Source: Deltaproteobacteria bacterium
Lineage (GTDB): Bacteria; Myxococcota; UBA727; VGSZ01
DNA: 58,640 bases
Reading direction: 5' to 3'
Assembly: GCA_020850995.1 (NCBI GenBank)
Contig: JADZDP010000219.1
Coordinates: forward strand, 1-58,640
Position numbers and translations under genes: made by a program
Shown: piece by piece, positions 1 to 7,859 of the stretch
How positions within the stretch are numbered: the stretch's first letter is position 1
Layout: each line of letters starts with the position of its first letter
The notes under the pieces: generated by a model
The model's input: only the letters and a program-made list of their open reading frames with translations
The model's database searches: none
What the model was told of the DNA's origin: nothing

Positions 1-1872
1 GCTGAGCTGCACGCCCGGCGCGCTGATGCGGCGCGACCACAGCACCTCGGCGTTCTCGTCGAGGTGCAGGAGCCAGGTGTCGTGCAGGTAGCCCTCGGCG
101 TAGCTCTCGCCCACGTGGCCCACCAGGTAGAAGCCCTTGGCGCCGTCCTTCACCAGGTCGGTGAAGCGCAGCCAGGTCTCCTTGAAGGGCTCCTTCATGA
201 AGCGGCGCGCCCACAGCAGCTCGCCGGCGAGGTCGAGGCGCAGGAGCGTGTAGGGATACGCGGCCACCAGCATGGTGCCGTCGCTCATGGGTGCGGCGCG
301 CGACAAGAGGAGCTTGGGCGTGCCGAGGTCGGGCCAGAAGTCCACGTCGGCGGTGTAGCGCCGGGCCCAGAGCACCGTGCCGTCGGGCTCCATGCTGACG
401 AGCGCGTCCACGTCGGAGCCGGTGTGCCAGAAGCGGCCGTCGATGGTGGGCACGAGGGCGCTCCACTCGGCCTGGGCGCCCGGGTCCTCGACGGGCAGGC
501 CGTCCACGCTGCCCGGAAAGACGCGCGCGAAGCGCGTGAACTGCGGATCCTGGAAGGCGGCCAGGTCGGAGGCGCCGGCGGTGGCCGAGGGCGCGCCGTT
601 GTTCGGCAGCGGCAGGCACTCGCCGGAGTCGAGCTCCTGCTCGAGGAGGTTGAAGGGCACGGTCTCGTCGATGAGCGTGAAGCCGGGCAGCTCGTCGAAG
701 CCCACGAACACGCCCACCTCGCCGTTGACGGTGCCGAGCAGGCGGTAGCAGGGGCTCTGGTCGCGATCGACCTCGAGGCGCGCGCCCACCTTGAGGGCGG
801 CGCTCGGACCCATGACGTTGTAAAGGAGCACCTTGAGCTCGGGTCCCACCTCGAAGGAGGCCTCGGCGCCGAGCACCGCGTCCACGTTGCCGGCGCTGAA
901 CTCGAAGTCGAAGTCGGGGCCGTCGAGGTCGATGCCGCTCTTGGAGGAGACGTCGATGCCGCCATGGGCGGTGGCGCCGCCGCTCATCTCGAAGGAGAAC
1001 TGGCTGTTGCCCTCGCCGTGGAAGGTGGCCTCGACGTCGACGCTCGGGAAGAAGGCGAGCGGAGGGTAGACGATGGGCGTCAGCTCCAGGTGGTAGAGCG
1101 GAAAGCTGGCGTCGTAGCCGAGGAAGGCCACACCCTGCAGGTCGAGCGCGGCGTCGGCGCCCGCGTCGAAGGCGAGGCCGGTTTTGACCTCGGGGAGGAA
1201 GTCTTCGGGATCGCAGCTGAAGTTGAGGCTGAGCACCTCTTTGAGGCAGTCCTTGAAGCCGTTGATGCCCGACTGCACACCGTTCCAATCGAAGACGACG
1301 GTGAGGGTGTACTCGAGGCCTCCGTGCAGGGTGCCATCGGCGTAGACCTGATCGTCGGTGCTGCTGGGGTCCCCGTCGACGTCGTAGAGGGGCTCGTGCA
1401 GCGCGTAGGTGATGCCGCCGCCGCCCGGGACGGTGAGCGCCTGCTCGAAGCGGTTGACGTGCGCGGGCGCGGCGTCGGTCGGCGTGGCGCCGGTGAGGCG
1501 CACGTCGAGGCTGCGGAAGGCCATGGGCGCGGGCGCGGGCCGGGTGTGCACGATGAGCCCGTCGGCGCCCTGCTCGGTGGAGGTGACGAAGCGCATCAGG
1601 CCGTAGGGGGCCGCCGCCGTGGGCTCCGCCAGGATGACGTCGAGCTCCGCCAGGTTCTCGAGCGCCACGGGCGTGCCGCTGAAGTGCAGGGTGCCGTCCT
1701 CGTCCACGAGCGAGAGCGCGCTCAGGTCTGCGCCTTCCAGCACATGGCTGCTGTCGAAGAGCTCGAAGTCGACGTGGTCCTCGGGGACGGGGACGGGGGG
1801 CGGCGCGCCGCAGGTGCAGGCGGGCAGCAGGGCGACGGCGCCGAGTAGCGACACAGCGAGAGCGCGCGACAT
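1..1872 (-). CDS. Large lipoprotein with propeller-like repeats, partial
   Basis: Open reading frame of at least 624 codons that runs off the left edge, so the C-terminus is missing. The ATG at 1872-1870 gives a lipoprotein signal peptide (MSRALAVSLLGAVALLPAC) with lipobox LPAC and Cys19, followed by a Pro-rich linker, so an outer-membrane or periplasmic lipoprotein is likely. The middle is acidic and beta-rich. From about residue 470 onward a repeat appears three times: GTVLWARR, GELLWARR and AEVLWSRR, each preceded by an Asp-Gly or Asp-Glu turn. This resembles the PQQ-like or delta-60 beta-propeller repeats common in myxobacterial surface proteins. No catalytic motif was seen. The gene is divergent from the molybdate operon. 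Function unknown; the propeller call is inference from the repeat spacing. Confidence 0.8.
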   Translation of the reverse strand, partial: MSRALAVSLLGAVALLPACTCGAPPPVPVPEDHVDFELFDSSHVLEGADLSALSLVDEDGTLHFSGTPVALENLAELDVILAEPTAAAPYGLMRFVTSTEQGADGLIVHTRPAPAPMAFRSLDVRLTGATPTDAAPAHVNRFEQALTVPGGGGITYALHEPLYDVDGDPSSTDDQVYADGTLHGGLEYTLTVVFDWNGVQSGINGFKDCLKEVLSLNFSCDPEDFLPEVKTGLAFDAGADAALDLQGVAFLGYDASFPLYHLELTPIVYPPLAFFPSVDVEATFHGEGNSQFSFEMSGGATAHGGIDVSSKSGIDLDGPDFDFEFSAGNVDAVLGAEASFEVGPELKVLLYNVMGPSAALKVGARLEVDRDQSPCYRLLGTVNGEVGVFVGFDELPGFTLIDETVPFNLLEQELDSGECLPLPNNGAPSATAGASDLAAFQDPQFTRFARVFPGSVDGLPVEDPGAQAEWSALVPTIDGRFWHTGSDVDALVSMEPDGTVLWARRYTADVDFWPDLGTPKLLLSRAAPMSDGTMLVAAYPYTLLRLDLAGELLWARRFMKEPFKETWLRFTDLVKDGAKGFYLVGHVGESYAEGYLHDTWLLHLDENAEVLWSRRISAPGVQLS

Positions 1873-2053
1873 GATGCCTCCGGTGTAACCGACAGCACGG
1901 GGCGCGCCACTTCAGGCGGCGGCCAGCAGGCCGCGCGCGCATTGGGGGGCCAGCCCGAGCGACGATCGCGAGACGTAGATCCGGCGCTGCGCACCCTGCC
2001 TTGCTGAGGCGCGGCGGCGCGGGGCTGGTCGGCCGCTTGCGCGGTGGCCGCCA

Positions 2054-2083
2054 TTGACAGGTTATCTTGTCGCTGAGTAAGTC
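2054..2083 (+). promoter_or_regulatory. Promoter and palindromic operator of the mod operon
   Basis: A consensus -35 hexamer TTGACA lies at 2054-2059, with a weak -10 candidate TAAGTC at 2078-2083 (18-bp spacer). Overlapping the -35 is a near-perfect dyad GACAGGTTATCTTGTC (2056-2071); the half-site TCTTGTC recurs at 2086-2092 just before the start codon. A dyad on a -35 fits a repressor site, most simply for the HTH protein encoded immediately downstream. The rest of the 220-bp gap (1873-2092) shows nothing else recognisable. Confidence 0.5.
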
Positions 2084-2092
2084 TTTCTTGTC

Positions 2093-3199
2093 ATGCCGCT
2101 GCTCACCCCCAACCGGGTTCGCGAGGCGCGCGAGCGCCGCGGGCTCTCCCAGGTGGCGCTGGCCGAGCGGGTGGGGCTGTCGCGCCAGGGCATCTTCGCC
2201 ATCGAGGCCAGCCGCGCCACCCCCGCCGTCGACGTCGCGCTGCGCATCGCCGCCGCGCTCGACGGCACCGTGGAGGCGCTCTTTGGCGCAGCGCGCGCGG
2301 CCGGCGCGCTGGTCGCCGAGGGCGAAGCGGGTGCGCCCATCGGCCGCGCCGCGGTCGCGCGCATCGCCGACCGCTGGGTGTCGTTCTCCCTCGACGGCGA
2401 TGGCGTGCGCCGCGCCGCCGACGCGCTCAGCACCGGTGGCCCGCCTTGCGCGGTGGCGCTCGAGCCCCTGCGCACCGACGCCGAGCTGCAGGAGAACGTC
2501 GTCGTCATGGGCTGCGCGCCCGCGCTCGGCCTCTGGGCCGATCGCCTCAACTCTCGATCCGGCGCCGGGCGCTTCGTGTGGCTCCCTCGCTCGAGCACCG
2601 CCGCGCTGCACGCGCTGTCCGCCCAACGCACGCACGTGGCCGGCGTGCACCTCGTCGATCCGCGCACCGGTGAGGCCAACGTCGGCGACGTGCGGCGCCT
2701 GGCAGGCGCCGAGCCAGTGGTGCTCATCACGCTGGCGCGCTGGGAAGAGGGCCTGGTGGTGCGTCACGACGACGCCGCGCGCATTCGGCGCCCCGCCGAC
2801 CTGGCGCGCCGCGGCCTGCGCCTGGTGGGGCGCGAGGCGGGCGCAGGCGCGCAACGCCTGCTCGAGCGCACGGTGCGCCAGCAGGGGCTGCCGGCGGAGC
2901 GCGCGCGGCGACCCCACCTCGTCGCCGCTGGGCACCTCGACGTGGCGCGCGCCGTGGCCATGGGCGCCGCCGACACCGGCGTCGCCACGCGCGACGCCGC
3001 GCTCGCCTTCGGCCTCGATCTGGTGGTGCTCGCCGAGGAGCGCTACGACCTCGCCATCCCGCGCGCGCTGCTGGCCGACCCGCGCATCCAGCGCATGCTC
3101 GACGTGCTCGGCTCGGGCGCGCTGCGCGCCGAGCTCGCTGCCCTCGGCTACGACGTCCGTGCCACCGGCGAGCGCATCGCCGAGGTGGAGGTCCCATGA
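2093..3199 (+). CDS. XRE-type HTH regulator fused to a PBP-like domain
   Basis: 368 aa. Residues about 5-62 form a helix-turn-helix of the XRE/Cro type (GLSQVALAERVGLSRQGIFA) followed by the usual hydrophobic tail. Residues about 140-360 resemble the periplasmic-binding-protein-like domain (PF12727 type) that also occurs fused to DNA-binding domains near molybdate genes. The likely role is a cytoplasmic sensor that binds a small oxyanion or cofactor ligand and controls the operon. The TGA overlaps the ATG of modA by four bases (ATGA), which ties it to the transporter. A palindrome overlaps its own promoter, suggesting autoregulation. The ligand is inferred only from the neighbours. Confidence 0.85.
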   Translation: MPLLTPNRVREARERRGLSQVALAERVGLSRQGIFAIEASRATPAVDVALRIAAALDGTVEALFGAARAAGALVAEGEAGAPIGRAAVARIADRWVSFSLDGDGVRRAADALSTGGPPCAVALEPLRTDAELQENVVVMGCAPALGLWADRLNSRSGAGRFVWLPRSSTAALHALSAQRTHVAGVHLVDPRTGEANVGDVRRLAGAEPVVLITLARWEEGLVVRHDDAARIRRPADLARRGLRLVGREAGAGAQRLLERTVRQQGLPAERARRPHLVAAGHLDVARAVAMGAADTGVATRDAALAFGLDLVVLAEERYDLAIPRALLADPRIQRMLDVLGSGALRAELAALGYDVRATGERIAEVEVP

Positions 3200-3978
3200 C
3201 GCGCGGCGCATGGATGGCGCTCACCCTCGTCGCCGGCGTGGCGGCGTGCACACGCACGGTCGAGCCCCCGAAGGAACAGGCGCTGGTGGTGTTCGCCGCG
3301 ACGTCGCTGCGCGAGCCCTTCACGGCGCTGGCGCGGGACTTTTCCCAGGCGCACCCTGGCGTCACCATCACCTTCAACTTCGCGGGCACGCAGGAGCTGC
3401 GCGCGCAGCTCCTGCAGGGTGCGGTCGCCGATGTGCTCGCGTCGGCCGACACCCGCTCGATGGGCGAGCTGGTGCGCTCGGGGCACGTCGAGAGCCCCGC
3501 CCTGCTCGCAAAGGGTGAGCCCGTCGTGGTGGTGTCGAGGCACGCGGCGGCGACCATCACGGACTTCGCGGCCCTGCCGCGCGCCGGCACGATCGTCATC
3601 GGCGGCCCCGAGGTGCCCATCGGGCGCTACACGGCGCAGATCCTCGCGCGCGCCGACGCCAAGCTCGGTGGGAGCTTCGCCGCGCGCGTGCAGGAGCGCG
3701 TGGTGTCGCGCGAGCCCAACGTGAAGCAGGTGCTCGCCAAGGTGCGCATGGGCGAGGCCGACGCCGGCGTGGTGTACCGCAGTGACACCGTTGGCGTCCT
3801 CGAGCTCAGCGTCGTCGCCATCCCCGCCGAGCTCAACGTTGTCGCCGAGTACCCCATCGCGATCACCACAGCGCCGCCGCACCCGGCGATGGCCCGCGCC
3901 TTCGTCGAGCTCGCGCGCTCGCCGGCAGGACAAGCGGCGCTGCAGCGCGCAGGCTTCCTCCCGCAGGGTGGCGGCTGA
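3196..3978 (+). CDS. modA: Molybdate ABC transporter substrate-binding lipoprotein
   Basis: 260 aa. A type II signal peptide ends at VAAC (Cys18), so the protein is a lipid-anchored binding protein. The mature part starts with the ModA signature ALVVFAATSLREPFTALA, and carries the FNFAGTQEL block and a GEADAGVVYRSD motif near residue 195, where the ModA family contacts the oxyanion and closes the hinge. Length is normal for ModA. It overlaps the upstream regulator by four bases and is followed after ten bases by modB. Tungstate or another oxyanion cannot be excluded as substrate. Confidence 0.92.
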   Translation: MTRGAWMALTLVAGVAACTRTVEPPKEQALVVFAATSLREPFTALARDFSQAHPGVTITFNFAGTQELRAQLLQGAVADVLASADTRSMGELVRSGHVESPALLAKGEPVVVVSRHAAATITDFAALPRAGTIVIGGPEVPIGRYTAQILARADAKLGGSFAARVQERVVSREPNVKQVLAKVRMGEADAGVVYRSDTVGVLELSVVAIPAELNVVAEYPIAITTAPPHPAMARAFVELARSPAGQAALQRAGFLPQGGG

Positions 3979-3988
3979 GGAGTCGCGC

Positions 3989-4783
3989 GTGCGCGAGCGC
4001 CTGACCCTGGCCCTCCCCGGCGCGCTGCTGGCGGCCTTCCTGGTGCTGCCGCTGTTGGCGCTCGCGGGCACGGCCACGCCCGACGAGCTGCTCCGTGGCC
4101 TCGGGCATCCGCTGGTGGCCCCCGCGCTGCGCCTGAGCGCGACCACCACCGCGGTGTCGACGACGATCGTGGTGCTGCTCGGGGTTCCCCTGGCGTGGTG
4201 GTTGTCTCGCGCGCGCGGACGCTGGGCCTCGCTCGCCGAGACCGTCTTGCAGTTGCCCATCGTGGTGCCGCCAGCAGTGGCCGGCGTTGCGCTCTTGCTC
4301 GCCTTCGGGCGCCGCGGCGTCGCCGGCCCCGCGCTCGAGGCGCTCGGCGTGGTGATTCCCTTCTCCACCACGGCGGTGGTGCTGGCCGAGGTCTTCGTTG
4401 CCGCGCCCTTCTTCCTCCAGGCTGGGGTCAGCGCGTTCCGGCGCATCGACGACCGGCTGATCCTGGTGGCGCGCTCGCTCGGCGCCTCGCCCTCGACGCT
4501 GCTGGTGCGCGTGGCCATGCCGCTGGCGGCGCCGGGGCTCGTGGCCGGCGCCGCCATGAGCTGGGCGCGCGCGCTCGGCGAATTCGGCGCCACCTTGATG
4601 TTCGCCGGCAACATGGAGGGCGTCACGCAGACGCTGCCCTTGGCCATCTACACCGCGCTCGAGAGCGACCTGCGCGCGGCCCAGGCCATCTCCCTCGTCC
4701 TCGTGGTGATGGCCTTCGCGCTCTTGGCGCTGGTGCGTGTGGCGCTGCACCGCTTCGAGCGCGCGCTGGGGCCGAGCGTATGA
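3989..4783 (+). CDS. modB: Molybdate ABC transporter permease
   Basis: 264 aa integral membrane permease of the ModB/CysTW type, with about six hydrophobic segments and the EAA loop that docks on the ATPase (RSLGASPSTLLVRVAMPLAA, near residues 165-184). The GTG at 3989 was chosen because GAGGAG at 3977-3982 stands six bases upstream; an in-frame GTG at 3968 lies inside modA and has no such site. The stop overlaps the modC ATG (ATGA). It should form the transmembrane channel through which ModA delivers molybdate. Confidence 0.9.
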   Translation: MRERLTLALPGALLAAFLVLPLLALAGTATPDELLRGLGHPLVAPALRLSATTTAVSTTIVVLLGVPLAWWLSRARGRWASLAETVLQLPIVVPPAVAGVALLLAFGRRGVAGPALEALGVVIPFSTTAVVLAEVFVAAPFFLQAGVSAFRRIDDRLILVARSLGASPSTLLVRVAMPLAAPGLVAGAAMSWARALGEFGATLMFAGNMEGVTQTLPLAIYTALESDLRAAQAISLVLVVMAFALLALVRVALHRFERALGPSV

Positions 4784-5508
4784 CCGCGCCCGCTCTCGTC
4801 GCCGAGCTGCACGCCCGCATCGGCGCGCTCGACATCGACGCGTCCCTCGACACCGGCGACGGCACGCTCCTGCTCGTGGGCCCAAACGGCGCCGGCAAGA
4901 GCACCCTCCTGTCGCTCCTGCTCGGCGCGCTGCCCTGCGCGCGCGGACACATCGAGGTCGGCGGCGCGGTGCTGTTCGACGACCGCACCCGCGTGAACGT
5001 CCCCATCGAGGCGCGGCGCTTCGCGTACCTGCCGCAAGACTACGGACTGTTCCCGCACCTGAGCGTCCGCGAGAACCTCGCGTTCGCCGTGCGCTGTCGC
5101 GCGGGGCGGCGAGACCCAACGCTTGACGCCCGCGTCGACGACGCCCTCGCCGCCTTCGGCCTCACATCGCTCGCCGCCCGCCGCCCGCGCACGCTCTCCG
5201 GCGGCGAGCAGCAGCGCGTGGCGCTCGCCCGCGCCGTCGCGACTCGCCCGCGCGCGTTGTTGCTCGACGAGCCGCTCGCCGCCCTCGACGTCGCCGCGCG
5301 CCAGGACGTGCGGGCGTCGTTGGTGGAGACCTTGGCGCGCCTGGCCCTGCCCACCGTCGTCATCACGCACGACCCCGCGGACCTACGCGCGCTCGGTGGG
5401 CGGGTGGTGGTGCTCGAGCGTGGCCGTGTGACACAGCAGGGGAGCTTGGCGGAGCTGCGCGCGCGTCCCGCGACGCGCTTCGTCGAGCAGCTGGTCGCGT
5501 CCTGTTAG
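4780..5508 (+). CDS. modC: Molybdate ABC transporter ATPase, lacking the TOBE domain
   Basis: 242 aa ATP-binding subunit. Walker A GPNGAGKST is at residues 34-42, the ABC signature LSGGEQQRVALARA near 139-152, Walker B LLLDEPLAALD just after, and the H-loop histidine in VITHDPAD. Typical ModC proteins are about 350 aa because of a C-terminal TOBE/mop domain that binds molybdate and gives feedback inhibition. This one stops soon after the nucleotide-binding domain, so that feedback is probably absent or supplied by the upstream PBP-domain regulator. It is the last gene of the operon and converges on the HisF-like gene with a 32-bp gap in which no hairpin was seen. Confidence 0.9.
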   Translation: MTAPALVAELHARIGALDIDASLDTGDGTLLLVGPNGAGKSTLLSLLLGALPCARGHIEVGGAVLFDDRTRVNVPIEARRFAYLPQDYGLFPHLSVRENLAFAVRCRAGRRDPTLDARVDDALAAFGLTSLAARRPRTLSGGEQQRVALARAVATRPRALLLDEPLAALDVAARQDVRASLVETLARLALPTVVITHDPADLRALGGRVVVLERGRVTQQGSLAELRARPATRFVEQLVASC

Positions 5509-5540
5509 GTGGTTGGCGACCGCGTGCTCCCGCGCCCCGC

Positions 5541-6335
5541 TCACCCGTCGTCGGGCGGGCGCACCGTGAGCCCCAGCTCCTTCAGCACGGCCTTGCCCGC
5601 CGCGACCGTGGGCGATCCCGTCGAGAACAGCGCGGTCACCACGCCGTCGGCGCCCATGAGCAGCGCCGCAGCGAGATCGGCGGGATCGCGGTCGTCGCCG
5701 GCGCTCAACACCGGCAGCGACAAACGCGACGCGACCTGTTCGATGAGGTCACCATCGTGCACCACGCGATCGCTCTGCGGCGCGGGCACCGAGGGCACCA
5801 GCAGCACCTCGCAGGCCCCCGCGGCGGGCAGCAGCTCACACAGGGCGAGCGCGTCGATGCCGAGCCCCTGCCCCGCCCCGTCGACGAGCTCCCAGACCAC
5901 GCCCTTCTCCCCCGCCGAACGACGCACCGCGAGTGCCGCCACCACGCGATCGGCGCCGATGGTCGCCGCGATGCGCGCCACGAACGCTATGGGATCGCTG
6001 CCGCCCCCGTTGACGTCGACCACGACGCGATCGGCGCCGAAGCTCATGAGCAGGCGCGCGTCGGAGGGTGAGTGGACCGGTGCCCACGCGACCAAGGGCA
6101 GGAAGATGCGCGACTCGAGCGCCGACAGCGGCGCAAACAAGGCGTTGGCGCCCTTGCCGGTGGGCGACGTGGTGGGGTCGAGACGAAGCCAGATCTCGTC
6201 GGCGCCGTCTTGCGCCAGGAAGGACGCGATCGCTTCGGCGAAGTCGGCCACCAAGCCGCCCTTCTCGAGACGCTGGCGCGGCCGCCCGGAGTCGTCGACG
6301 AGCACCATCGAGCAGATGCGCTTGGCCAGCGTCAC
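5541..6335 (-). CDS. HisF-like TIM-barrel protein without catalytic residues
   Basis: 264 aa, full length for HisF (the cyclase subunit of imidazole glycerol phosphate synthase). The start LAKRI, the strand GADEIWLRLD, the helix-strand GADRVVVD and the region GACEVLLV align with HisF along the whole chain. The two catalytic aspartates (Asp11 and Asp130 in Thermotoga HisF) are Leu12 and Leu135 here. The phosphate loop GGGI is replaced by WAPV, the DRDGT loop by VPAPQS, and the late SGG loop by AGDD. The GTG start has GGAGGG upstream and overlaps the stop of the HisH-like gene (GTGA), so the two are translationally coupled. The fold is clear, but HisF activity is very unlikely. Its actual role is unknown. 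Confidence 0.85.
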   Translation of the reverse strand: MTLAKRICSMVLVDDSGRPRQRLEKGGLVADFAEAIASFLAQDGADEIWLRLDPTTSPTGKGANALFAPLSALESRIFLPLVAWAPVHSPSDARLLMSFGADRVVVDVNGGGSDPIAFVARIAATIGADRVVAALAVRRSAGEKGVVWELVDGAGQGLGIDALALCELLPAAGACEVLLVPSVPAPQSDRVVHDGDLIEQVASRLSLPVLSAGDDRDPADLAAALLMGADGVVTALFSTGSPTVAAGKAVLKELGLTVRPPDDG

Positions 6336-7015
6336 GTGGCGCGGCCCTCCACCACCGGCGGCGTGGCGGCGCGCGGCTGGGTGAAGGCGCGCAAGAGCTC
6401 GAGGCCTTGGCGCCCCGAGTGCTCGGGCAAGAACTGCACCGCGAGGATGGCGTCTTTCCACAGCGCGCCCGCGAAGGGCACACCGTGGTGGCAGACGGCC
6501 ACGTTGGCCTGCGGCACCCGCGCGGGTGCGCACAAGCGGTGACGAAAGGCGAACCAAGCGCCAGGCGCGCCCTTGGGCACCAGGCCCGCGAGCAAGGGGT
6601 GGCGATCGAGGCCCACCACCAGCGCGAAGCCCACGTGCGGCGACAAGAGCGGGCGCTCGCTCTCGTCGGCCATGCGCGGGTCGAAGCGCTGCACGGGCGC
6701 GTGGAACAGCCCGAGCCCGGGCGGCCCGCCGGCGCGCACCGGCCCCTCGAGCAAGAGCGACACGCCGAAGCCGATGGCCAACAAGGGCCGGCCGGTGAGC
6801 GCGAACTCGGCGATGGCGTCGCGCACGCCCGCGCTTGGTGCTCGCGTCAGCGCGTCGTCGTCGTCGTCGCCGTCGGGCACGACGAGCACGTCCGCGCTGC
6901 GCGCCGCCAGCGTGGTGTCGGCCACCTTGGCCTCGACGCCCACGGCGCGCAGCGCCGCCAATAAGCGCCGGGTGCGCGCGGCGCCGTAGTCGAGGACGGT
7001 GGCGGAGAGGACCAC
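6332..7015 (-). CDS. HisH-like glutamine amidotransferase, catalytic Cys and His lost
   Basis: 227 aa. It matches HisH over its length: VLDYGAART at the start, PLLAIGFG at the nucleophile elbow, PHVGF, HGVPFAGAL and a C-terminal VQFLPEHSGRQGLELL. In HisH the elbow reads GICLG and the last motif VQFHPEKSG. Here the nucleophile position is Gly82 and the histidine position is Leu196; only Glu198 of the triad remains. The usual PGVGAF loop is replaced by an acidic run around residues 48-54. Glutaminase activity should therefore be absent. The GTG at 7015 was chosen because CAGGAGA stands about eight bases upstream. It is the first gene of a two-gene unit with the HisF-like gene. Confidence 0.85.
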   Translation of the reverse strand: MVLSATVLDYGAARTRRLLAALRAVGVEAKVADTTLAARSADVLVVPDGDDDDDALTRAPSAGVRDAIAEFALTGRPLLAIGFGVSLLLEGPVRAGGPPGLGLFHAPVQRFDPRMADESERPLLSPHVGFALVVGLDRHPLLAGLVPKGAPGAWFAFRHRLCAPARVPQANVAVCHHGVPFAGALWKDAILAVQFLPEHSGRQGLELLRAFTQPRAATPPVVEGRAT

Positions 7016-7028
7016 GACCGCAGTCTCC

Positions 7029-7071
7029 TGCGATCGCGCGCTCCTGCTCAAGCGCCGCCGTGCGATCGCAC
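7029..7071. promoter_or_regulatory. Repeated TGCGATCGC palindromes in a divergent gap
   Basis: TGCGATCGC occurs at 7029-7037 and again at 7061-7069, the second inside a perfect 12-bp palindrome GTGCGATCGCAC (7060-7071). The two copies are 32 bp apart, about three helical turns. They lie in the 163-bp gap between the divergent HisH-like and phosphoribosyltransferase genes, close to the HisH-like start. This could be a paired operator; it may also be a chance GC-rich palindrome. A CATACT -10 candidate at 7154-7159 could serve the plus-strand gene. Confidence 0.35.
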
Positions 7072-7178
7072 CCAGGTTGGAGCACGGGGGAAAGCGCCCA
7101 GGGCCGCCGGGGTAGCCGGGCCGACCGCCCCTGGTCACGCGCGCCGGCGTGCGCATACTTGGGAGAACGGAGGGCCTC

Positions 7179-7850
7179 ATGTACCAAGATCGCGTCGACG
7201 CCGGGCGACAGCTCGCGCGCGCGCTGCGCGACGTGCCGCTCAGCGATCCGATCGTGCTCGGGCTACCGCGCGGCGGCGTCCCCGTGGCCAACGAGGTCGC
7301 GCGCGCCCTGAGCGCCCCGCTCGACGTGTGGGTGGTGCGCAAGATCGGCGCCCCTGGCCACGAGGAGCTTGGCATCGGCGCGGTCGCCGAGGGCGGCGAG
7401 GTCGTGCTCGAGCCCGAGCTGCTCGACGCCGTGGGCGCCGATGACGAGATGGTGGCGCCCGTGGTCACCGCCAAGCGCGCCGAGGTGGAGTCGCGCGCGC
7501 AGCGCTTTCGCGAGGGCCGGCCGGCGCCGCGGGTGAGCAACCGCACGGTCATCGTGGTCGACGACGGGGTCGCCAATGGCGTCACCGCGCGGGCGGCCTT
7601 GCGCTCCTTGCGACGGGCCGGCGCCGGGCGCGTCATCCTCGCGGTGCCCGTGGGCTCGCGCGAGGGCCTGGCGGCGTGCGTCCCCTACGCCGACGAGGTG
7701 GTGTGCCCCTACGTGCCCACGAGCCTCAGGAGCGTGGGCGCGCACTACCAGGACTTCGGGCAGACCAGCGACGACGAGGTGCTGCGCTTGCTCGCTGCCG
7801 CGCGGCAGCGGCAGCGCAGCCACGTCGCCGAGCGCAGCGCGCCCCGCTGA
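7179..7850 (+). CDS. Phosphoribosyltransferase-family protein
   Basis: 223 aa, cytoplasmic. It belongs to the type I phosphoribosyltransferase fold group (COG1926-like). The N-terminal part has VLGLPRGGVPVA, and the PRPP loop reads VIVVDDGVANGVTARAAL, where most relatives have DDGIATGAT; Asn replaces the first Thr of the loop. A late segment (YADEVVCPYVP) is also typical of this subfamily. The ATG at 7179 was preferred over a GTG at 7149 because GGAGG lies at 7169-7173. The acceptor substrate is unknown. It is divergent from the HisH/HisF-like pair, which is notable because true HisH/HisF act on a PRPP-derived metabolite. Confidence 0.8.
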   Translation: MYQDRVDAGRQLARALRDVPLSDPIVLGLPRGGVPVANEVARALSAPLDVWVVRKIGAPGHEELGIGAVAEGGEVVLEPELLDAVGADDEMVAPVVTAKRAEVESRAQRFREGRPAPRVSNRTVIVVDDGVANGVTARAALRSLRRAGAGRVILAVPVGSREGLAACVPYADEVVCPYVPTSLRSVGAHYQDFGQTSDDEVLRLLAAARQRQRSHVAERSAPR

Positions 7851-7859
7851 GCGTCGGCG

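Noticed and set aside
64..1848. Long open frame (594 codons) on the plus strand
   Set aside because: It is antisense to the lipoprotein gene in the same codon phase. The minus strand has a signal peptide and repeats, while the plus frame has low-complexity Val/Ala/Glu composition from GC-rich reading.
2067..3518. 483-codon plus-strand frame spanning the regulator and part of modA
   Set aside because: It runs across two clearly recognised genes in another frame and has a Ser/Arg/Ala-rich composition typical of shadow frames.
5541..7015. Functional histidine biosynthesis genes hisF and hisH
   Set aside because: The catalytic Asp, Cys and His residues are absent and no other his gene is in the window.
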